A stretch of 64,000 nt of DNA from the NCBI RefSeq assembly GCF_029688925.1, contig NZ_JARUKY010000002.1:124001-188000 (forward strand). Reading direction: 5' to 3'. Source of the DNA: Evansella sp. AB-P1 (lineage in GTDB: Bacteria > Bacillota > Bacilli > Bacillales > Salisediminibacteriaceae). Positions 58,936-64,000 of this stretch are shown here, piece after piece. Position 1 is the stretch's first letter. Each line of letters opens with the position of its first letter. The notes below the pieces were generated by a model. The model made no database searches. It was not told the DNA's origin and saw only the letters and a program-made list of their open reading frames with translations. A program made the translations under genes and the position numbers.

Positions 58936-59132
58936 AAAAAGAGTCCTATGGTGACCGTCAAAACTCCAACGTTTTGAGCCAACACAATAAAAAAGGGAGC
59001 ACCGAGTTTTAATGAGGATAGCATGCCTTTACATACTTTGTAATGGAAGCTAAAATTATTAAACAGGGCACCCACCTGCTTATGCAGGTTCAAAGCAAGG
59101 ATTAACCTACGGCACATATGGGACTCTTATAA
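58936..59132 (+). ncRNA. ssrS: 6S RNA (SsrS/BsrA)
   Basis: GAGTCC-TATGGTG at 58941 pairs with CACATATGGGACTC ending at 59126, giving the closing stem of 6S RNA. The ~186-nt interval contains local hairpins CAAAAC/GTTTTG and ACCTGC/GCAGGT, consistent with a largely double-stranded rod with a central bulge. 6S RNA mimics an open promoter and binds the sigma-A holoenzyme. In B. subtilis bsrA also lies between aspS and yrvM/tcdA (recalled). A plausible but imperfect promoter (TTGCAT...TATAAA) precedes it. A minus-strand open frame here is spurious. Confidence 0.82.
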
Positions 59133-59158
59133 CTACATTAAAATAACAAATCGTAAGC

Positions 59159-59184
59159 AAAACGCCTTATAGAGGTGTTTTTTT
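59159..59184 (+). terminator. Terminator downstream of 6S RNA
   Basis: AAAACGCCT pairs with AGGTGTTTT (one wobble) around a 5-nt loop, followed by TTT. It may end a 6S precursor. Confidence 0.75.
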
Positions 59185-59366
59185 GTGCTTTTCTTGATAT
59201 CACCATTGATGTAATGCTAAATAAATAGCTAAAGCCTATGAGGCCTGAGAATATTCTTTTTCTTATGGATAATTCTATTAGGGAGTATTGCACTTTGATT
59301 ATTGTTTTAGCTATGATATAGTCAATTTTGAATATATTGCTCGATGGAAGGAGATTCAATAATATA

Positions 59367-60134
59367 ATGTTACATCAGTTTTCTAGAAATGAATTAGCGA
59401 TTGGGAAAGAAGGTCTCAATCGTTTGAAAAATAGTACTGTAGCTGTGTTAGGTATAGGAGGCGTAGGTTCCTTTTCAGCAGAAGCTTTAGCGCGATCTGG
59501 TGTTGGTCGCCTAGTTCTTGTTGATAAGGATGATGTAGATATCACCAATGTGAACCGACAAGTTCATGCTTTATTGTCAACAGTTGGACAACCAAAGGTA
59601 GACTTAATGAAGGAGAGAATTGCGGATATTAATCCTGACTGTGAAGTAATTGCTTTAAAAATGTTTTATACAGAGGAAACGTATGAGCAATTTTTTAATT
59701 ATGGTCTCGACTTTGTTATAGATGCATCTGATACGATTAGCTATAAAGTTCATTTAATGAAGGAATGCCTAGCTAGGAATATTAGAATTATTTCTAGTAT
59801 GGGTGTAGCTAATAAAATGGATCCTACAAGACTTCGAATTGCTGATATTTCAGAAACATCGTACGATCCCATTGCAAAGGTAGTCCGAAGAAAATTAAGA
59901 AAAGAGGGAATTCGTAAAGGGGTAAATGTTGTTTTTTCTGATGAACAACCGATTATGATTAGGGAGGAAATTAGAAAGAGCATTGTTTCTGAGAAACAAG
60001 AACAAGGACCCATACGAAAAGCAAAGATGCCGCCATCATCAAATGCCTTTGTTCCATCTGTTTCTGGATTAATTATGGCAGGGCATGTGATCACGAAACT
60101 CCTTGAAGATATCGAGATACAAAGAGTGAATTAA
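59367..60134 (+). CDS. tcdA: tRNA threonylcarbamoyladenosine dehydratase TcdA (YrvM)
   Basis: The 255-residue E1-like enzyme cyclises t6A to ct6A at tRNA position 37. It has the nucleotide-binding VLGIGGVGSFSAEALARSG (about 28-46), VDKDDVDITNVNRQ and the adenylation Asp/Arg region typical of the MoeB/ThiF fold; KMPPSSNAFVPSVSGL near the C-terminus is conserved. The frame extends upstream to 59328, but the ATG at 59367 with AAGGAGAT upstream gives the family start MLHQFSRNEL. A terminator follows. Confidence 0.95.
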   Translation: MLHQFSRNELAIGKEGLNRLKNSTVAVLGIGGVGSFSAEALARSGVGRLVLVDKDDVDITNVNRQVHALLSTVGQPKVDLMKERIADINPDCEVIALKMFYTEETYEQFFNYGLDFVIDASDTISYKVHLMKECLARNIRIISSMGVANKMDPTRLRIADISETSYDPIAKVVRRKLRKEGIRKGVNVVFSDEQPIMIREEIRKSIVSEKQEQGPIRKAKMPPSSNAFVPSVSGLIMAGHVITKLLEDIEIQRVN

Positions 60135-60209
60135 ATTTCGAGAAACTAGTTGTAGTATCAATTAACCCGTTCGGTTGAGAGGGAGAAGATGATAAAAACA
60201 ATAGCTTTT

Positions 60210-60235
60210 GGAGATGCAATTAGCATCTCCTTTTT
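60210..60235 (+). terminator. Rho-independent terminator after tcdA
   Basis: GGAGATGC pairs perfectly with GCATCTCC around AATTA, followed by TTTTT. Confidence 0.92.
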
Positions 60236-60454
60236 ATGTTGTCATATCAACATTTAGGGGAAGCACTTTGTGTTTTAACAGCCATTTTAGGGCTCTTTTT
60301 AGCACAACAAATGACAGGGGGGAATAAATTTTGCATTGGAACATACGTCAATATGGTGCAACCTAGCAATTCGATGAGGAGAAGAGATCAGCTCAGCTCG
60401 GGCCATAAGGGTCCGTTCTTATGGATTAGGATGAAATCAGGCTAGTGACCCAAT

Positions 60455-60655
60455 CTGATAAATAAGCGGAGAATTTACCCTTACTTAATATATAGCACGA
60501 TAAATAGTCTGAATAGACGGAGAAATTCCGCTTATTGACTCAAATCTATTTGAAAAGGGGGAATTTCCTTTGCATAGGAGGAAAAACTACCCTTATTTGC
60601 CACGAAATTAGGAGAATTTTGATTTTAAACGGAATTTCTCCACTTATTTTATTTC
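60455..60655. repeat. Degenerate repeats with GGAGAATTT/AAATTCC motifs
   Basis: Related short blocks recur: AAGCGGAGAATTTACCCTTA, ACGGAGAAATTCCGCTTATT, GGGGAATTTCC and CGGAATTTCTCCACTTATTT. They form small imperfect hairpins and look like decayed copies of one element. The 60236-60454 stretch before it has no credible gene. Confidence 0.6.
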
Positions 60656-60665
60656 ACTGGTAAGG

Positions 60666-61262
60666 TTTGCAGGAACAGAGGAAGAGGCCAGCGTTCCTGC
60701 AAAGAGTGAAAAAGAGGTTTGCAGGAACAGAGGAAGTGTCCAGCGTTCCTACAAAGAGTGAAAAAGAGGTTTGCAAGCACAGGGGGGAAGTAGCCAGCGT
60801 TCCTGCAAAGAGTAAAAAGAGGTTTGCAGGAACAGAGGAAGAGGCCAGCGTTCCTGCAAAGAGTGAAAAAGAGGTTTGCAGGAACAGAGGAAGTGTCCAC
60901 CGTTCCTACAAAGAGTGAAAAAGAGATTTGCAGGAACAGAGGAAGTAGCCAGCGTTCCTGCAAAGAGTGAAAAAGAGGTTTGCAGGAACAGAGGAAGTGT
61001 CCACCGTTCCTACAAAGAGTGAAAAAGAGATTTGAAGGAACAGAGGAAGAGGCCAGCGTTCCTGCAAAGAGTGAAAAAGAGGTTTGCAGGAACAGAGGAA
61101 GAGGCCAGCGTTCCTGCAAAGAGTGAAAAAGAGGTTTGCAGGAACAGAGGAAGAGGCCAGCGTTCCTGCAAAGAGTGAAAAAGAGATTTGCAGGAACAGA
61201 GGAAGTAGCCAGCGTTCCTGCAAAGAGTGAAAAAGAGGTTTGCAGGAACAGAGGAAGTGTCC
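60666..61262. repeat. Tandem array of 52-bp hairpin units (11 full plus partial)
   Basis: TTTGCAGG-type starts lie at 60666, 60718, 60770, 60823, 60875, 60927, 60979, 61031, 61083, 61135, 61187 and 61239, spaced 52 bp (one interval of 53). In intact units TTTGCAGGAAC and GTTCCTGCAAA form an 11-bp perfect stem around a 16-nt loop (AGAGGAAGAGGCCAGC, AGTGTCCAGC or AGTAGCCAGC types), followed by a ~14-bp linker GAGTGAAAAAGAGG. Some arms are mutated (GTTCCTACAAA, TTTGCAAGCAC, TTTGAAGGAAC). No cas gene and no unique spacers are present. Open frames in it are artefacts. Confidence 0.93.
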
Positions 61263-61264
61263 AG

Positions 61265-61355
61265 CGTTATTGTTTTTCCACCAATTGCGGGAACAATAAC
61301 GGCTTCATTCTTCCCGCATTATTGTTTTTCCATCATTTGCGGGAACAATAACGAG
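61265..61355. repeat. Two copies of a GTTATTGTT...AACAATAAC inverted-repeat unit
   Basis: GCGTTATTGTTTTTCCACCA then TTGCGGGAACAATAACG, followed after a short spacer by CATTATTGTTTTTCCATCAT and TTGCGGGAACAATAACG. In the first copy GTTATTGTT and AACAATAAC pair perfectly. It abuts the end of the 52-bp array. Confidence 0.8.
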
Positions 61356-61365
61356 TCTTCTTTCG

Positions 61366-61515
61366 TATTTTCAGGATAGACTTTGATGCAAGTGAAATTT
61401 GCACCATGAGGTATGAAAATAATCATTTTTGTCGATACTCCATTTTGCTTTTATACCCCGTATTTTCAGGAAAGACTCCATTACAATTGAAAACCTTCAT
61501 CGTGTGGTAAAAACG
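61366..61515 (+). repeat. R56 - spacer - R56 pair, inverted copy of 40352-40504
   Basis: Full R56 at 61366-61420 and a decayed one at 61461-61515 flank a ~40-bp spacer (AATCATTTTTGTCGATACT, TTGCTTTTATACC). The spacer and inner ends match the reverse complement of 40395-40464 with few mismatches. The following 61516-61788 interval holds the lut promoter region; no operator was recognised. Confidence 0.85.
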
Positions 61516-61788
61516 GAACTAGTAATAATTCATTTCGATTCAAATTAACATCGTTTTGTGCTTCAACGCCCCTGTTACTTTAACTGCTATAGTTACCAAT
61601 ATTGAATTTTAGCCATTTTATGCTAGTAGTGTTATCATTGGATTTTCCATGAATATACACTTTCTTTTCTTCGCTATATCCTGTCAAAACTCTCAATGTA
61701 TGAGATAATATGTAATGAATTCAATTAACTGAGCACATAAGACTGACAGATATAAAACAGTATAAATACACGAAAAGGAGGAGTAGTT

Positions 61789-62511
61789 GTGAAGGTTTCC
61801 TTATTTATAACATGTTTGGCTGATGTTGTTTATCCAGCCGCAGTAGGAAGAAGTACCGTGGAATTGTTAGAACGATTGGGATGTGAGGTTGATTTTCCTA
61901 AGAATCAAACCTGCTGTGGGCAACCAGCATTTAATAGTGGTTATCATCGAGAAACAAAAGAGGTTGCAAAGCATATGATTAAAACTTTTGAGGATGCTAA
62001 ATATGTCGTTTCACCCTCAGGGTCTTGTACAACGATGCTGCATGAATATACAAAATTATTTGATGATGATCAATATTGGAAGGAAAAAGCAGTCAAACTT
62101 GCAGAGAAATCATTTGAACTTACTCAATTCATTGTTGACGTATTAGAAGTAGAGGACGTAGGGGCAGAATTTAATGGTAATGTTACTTATCATACGTCAT
62201 GTCACATGACTAGACTGTTAGGCGTAAAGGCAGCTCCTATTAAATTGTTACAAAATGTAAAAGGACTGAATTATACTGAGCTCCCTAATAAACAGCAATG
62301 TTGCGGGTTTGGTGGGACTTTCTCAGTTAAAATGCTTCCTATTTCAGAACAAATGGTTGATGAAAAGGTTGATCATATTGAAAAAACAGAAGCGGAAGTA
62401 TTAATTGGGGCGGACCTTGGATGTTTAATGAACATTGGTGGAAGAATTGAACGAAAAGGTAAACCGATAAAAGTAATGCATATAGCTGAGGTGCTGAATA
62501 GTAAAGGATGA
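61789..62511 (+). CDS. lutA: Lactate utilisation protein LutA (Fe-S oxidoreductase)
   Basis: The 240-residue protein has two copies of the cysteine-rich CCG domain: [11 protein letters not shown] (about 43-53) and [11 protein letters not shown] (about 170-180), with other cysteines in PSGSC and HTSCH. With LutB and LutC it oxidises L-lactate to pyruvate. The start is GTG with AAGGAGGAG upstream. It is the first gene of lutABC. The regulator LutR is not in this window. Confidence 0.96.
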   Translation: MKVSLFITCLADVVYPAAVGRSTVELLERLGCEVDFPKNQTCCGQPAFNSGYHRETKEVAKHMIKTFEDAKYVVSPSGSCTTMLHEYTKLFDDDQYWKEKAVKLAEKSFELTQFIVDVLEVEDVGAEFNGNVTYHTSCHMTRLLGVKAAPIKLLQNVKGLNYTELPNKQQCCGFGGTFSVKMLPISEQMVDEKVDHIEKTEAEVLIGADLGCLMNIGGRIERKGKPIKVMHIAEVLNSKG

Positions 62512-62524
62512 AAGAGGTGAGACT

Positions 62525-63958
62525 ATGGGAATTAAAATCGGTAATGATAAGTTTTTTAATCGAGTGGAAAAAGGAATTAACGATTCATTTATGCGCCAAG
62601 CAGTAGTGGAAGCACAAGGAAGATTAGAAGGAAGAAAAACAGAAACGACAGAAGAATTAGGTAATTGGGAAGAATGGCGTGATTTGGCTGAAGAAATCCG
62701 TCAGCATACATTAGAAAACTTAGACTACTACCTAGAGCAATTTGTGGAAAACGTTTCGAAACAAGGTGGACATGTCTTTTTCGCTGAAACTACTGATGAA
62801 GCAAACGATTACATTAAATCAGTAGTACATGATAAAGATGCAAAAAAGATTATTAAATCCAAATCTATGGTTACAGAAGAAATAGGTATGAACGAAGCAC
62901 TAGAATCAATTGGCTGTCAAGTTATAGAATCTGATTTAGGGGAATGGATATTACAGTTAGATGATCATGATCCCCCTTCCCATATTGTTGTTCCTGCCCT
63001 TCATAAAAATAAAGAACAAATTAGAGATACCTTTACAGAAAAGCGAAAATATACGAAATCGTCTGACCCAAATGAATTGGCTCAATTTGCTAGAGAGCAA
63101 TTAAGAGAAGATTTTCTAGAAGCGGAAGTTGGGATTACAGGGTGTAACTTCGCTGTTGCAGAATCAGGATCTATCTCTCTAGTAACGAATGAAGGGAATG
63201 CACGACTAGCAACAACATTACCAAAGACTCAAATAACAGTAATGGGTATGGAACGGATTGTTCCAACATGGAAGGAACTAGACATACTAGTTACTATGCT
63301 TTGTCGTAGTGCTGTTGGCCAAAAGTTAACTAGCTATATTACTGGTTTAACAGCAGCAAAAGAAGATGGAGATGTAGATGGACCAGAAGAATTCCATGTA
63401 GTCATTATTGATAATGGTCGTTCGAATATATTAGGAACAAAATTTCAATCAGCATTGCAATGTATTCGTTGTGCTGCATGTATTAATGTATGTCCTGTAT
63501 ATCGTCATGTAGGAGGGCATTCTTATGGATCCATTTATCCAGGTCCAATTGGTGCTGTACTTACTCCATTGCTAGAGGGCTATGATGACCATAAAGAGCT
63601 ACCATACGCTTCTACTTTATGTGCTGCTTGTACAGAAGCATGTCCAGTCAAGATTCCTTTGCATGAATTATTAGTGGAGCATAGAAAAACGATTGTTGAA
63701 AATGAAGGAAGATCAAGCTTTGCTGAAAAATTAGCCATGAAAGGCTTTGCTTATGGAATGAGTAACCCTACACTTTATCAAATGGGTTCAAAGGCAGCCC
63801 CATCTATGATTGGTCCTATAGCAAAAGGGGAAGAAGGAAAAGGAAAAGGTCCTGGTCCTGTGAAACTATGGACTGGTATTCGAGATTTACCGGAACAAAC
63901 AGGTGAGAGCTTTCGTAAATGGTTCGATAACCGGCATAGAGAAGGTGAAGATTCATGA
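62525..63958 (+). CDS. lutB: Lactate utilisation iron-sulfur protein LutB
   Basis: The 477-residue protein has an N-terminal LutB/YkgF domain (about 60-295) and two 4Fe-4S motifs, [19 protein letters not shown] (about 312-330) and [12 protein letters not shown] (about 362-373), followed by a C-terminal DUF3390-type tail. It is the electron-transfer subunit of lactate oxidation. AGAGGTGA precedes the ATG. Its stop overlaps the lutC start (ATGA). Confidence 0.97.
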   Translation: MGIKIGNDKFFNRVEKGINDSFMRQAVVEAQGRLEGRKTETTEELGNWEEWRDLAEEIRQHTLENLDYYLEQFVENVSKQGGHVFFAETTDEANDYIKSVVHDKDAKKIIKSKSMVTEEIGMNEALESIGCQVIESDLGEWILQLDDHDPPSHIVVPALHKNKEQIRDTFTEKRKYTKSSDPNELAQFAREQLREDFLEAEVGITGCNFAVAESGSISLVTNEGNARLATTLPKTQITVMGMERIVPTWKELDILVTMLCRSAVGQKLTSYITGLTAAKEDGDVDGPEEFHVVIIDNGRSNILGTKFQSALQCIRCAACINVCPVYRHVGGHSYGSIYPGPIGAVLTPLLEGYDDHKELPYASTLCAACTEACPVKIPLHELLVEHRKTIVENEGRSSFAEKLAMKGFAYGMSNPTLYQMGSKAAPSMIGPIAKGEEGKGKGPGPVKLWTGIRDLPEQTGESFRKWFDNRHREGEDS

Positions 63959-64000
63959 CAGAAAGAGGAATGATACAGAATAAAGATAGGTTCCTTAACA
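63955..64000 (+). CDS. lutC: Lactate utilisation protein LutC, N-terminal fragment
   Basis: The ATG overlaps the lutB stop. The 15 codons before the window end read [15 protein letters not shown], like the start of LutC in Bacilli. It is cut by the window edge. The assignment rests on operon order and this short sequence. Confidence 0.85.
   Translation, partial: MTERGMIQNKDRFLN

Noticed and set aside
58881-59117. 78-codon minus-strand frame after aspS
   Set aside because: It coincides with the 6S RNA, whose paired arms and locus explain the sequence.
60236-60445. 69-codon plus-strand frame after tcdA
   Set aside because: It begins in the T-run of the tcdA terminator, lacks a ribosome site and matches no family.
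60649-61351. Open frames of 71-156 codons across the 52-bp array and a CRISPR-like look
   Set aside because: They translate to low-complexity repeats from tandem DNA. Loops are recurrent rather than unique, and no cas genes are present.

Overview
The window is chromosomal DNA of a low-GC, endospore-forming Bacillaceae. Sporulation genes (spo0B, safA, a coxA-like lipoprotein, bofC, spoVB), the Gram-positive coproporphyrin-dependent haem branch (hemEHY), a T-box leader, a 6S RNA and strong AGGAGG ribosome sites all support this. Gene order follows two segments that lie far apart in Bacillus subtilis (recalled, not searched): scoC-yhaH-serC-hit-ecsABC-yhaA-pbpF-hemEHY, and spo0B-obg-pheB-pheA-safA-coxA-bofC-ruvAB-queA-tgt-yajC-yrzE-yrbG-spoVB-comN-secDF-yrvD-recJ-apt-relA-dtd-hisS-aspS-6S-tcdA. 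They are joined near 15.3-17.8 kb, where an arginase-family gene and a soluble sporulation-type histidine kinase sit before spo0B. A soil or alkaline/saline habitat is only a guess, from the pectinase, an ArsB/NhaD-type transporter and a DUF368 lipid carrier.

Layout: 0-2.8 kb minus-strand regulator, stress and serine genes; 2.9-6.9 kb MFS transporter and ecsABC; 7.1-9.1 kb minus-strand peptidase and CcdA; 9.5-15.2 kb penicillin-binding protein and haem genes; 15.3-19.7 kb ureohydrolase homologue, kinase, Spo0B and Obg; 19.9-21.2 kb phenylalanine genes; 21.9-24.0 kb spore-coat and cortex proteins; 24.1-31.6 kb a secreted 2263-residue protein with two pectate-lyase domains, apparently inserted between coxA and bofC; 31.8-40.1 kb BofC, RuvAB, queuosine genes, YajC and membrane proteins; 40.2-41.7 kb a repeat-rich island; 41.8-55.2 kb SpoVB, DUF368, ComN, SecD/SecF, cation efflux, RecJ, Apt, RelA and Dtd; 55.2-60.2 kb T-box, hisS, aspS, 6S RNA and tcdA; 60.2-61.5 kb a second repeat island; 61.8-64.0 kb lutABC (lutC cut by the window end).

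Many genes work together: Obg, Spo0B and the kinase in the sporulation phosphorelay; SafA, SpoVB, BofC and the CoxA-like protein in spore construction; SecD/SecF and YajC in protein export; RelA, Apt, HisS and AspS in nucleotide and translation physiology; QueA and Tgt in queuosine-tRNA synthesis; LutABC in lactate oxidation.

The least explained material is non-coding. Three tandem arrays (21.5, 40.7 and 60.7 kb) have 51-52 bp units; the two large ones consist of a TTTGCAGG...CCTGCAAA hairpin plus a GTGAAAAAGAG-like linker and lie in opposite orientations. Around them are at least 14 copies or fragments of a ~56 bp near-palindrome with TATTTTCA/TGAAAATA ends, often in pairs that bracket larger shared modules. 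Other points to check are two tiny coupled leader ORFs before the pectate-lyase gene, a possible switch in the secD leader, a terminator in the relA leader, and an arginase-family protein with Cys at a canonical metal-binding Asp. No tRNA, rRNA, CRISPR array, prophage or insertion sequence was recognised.
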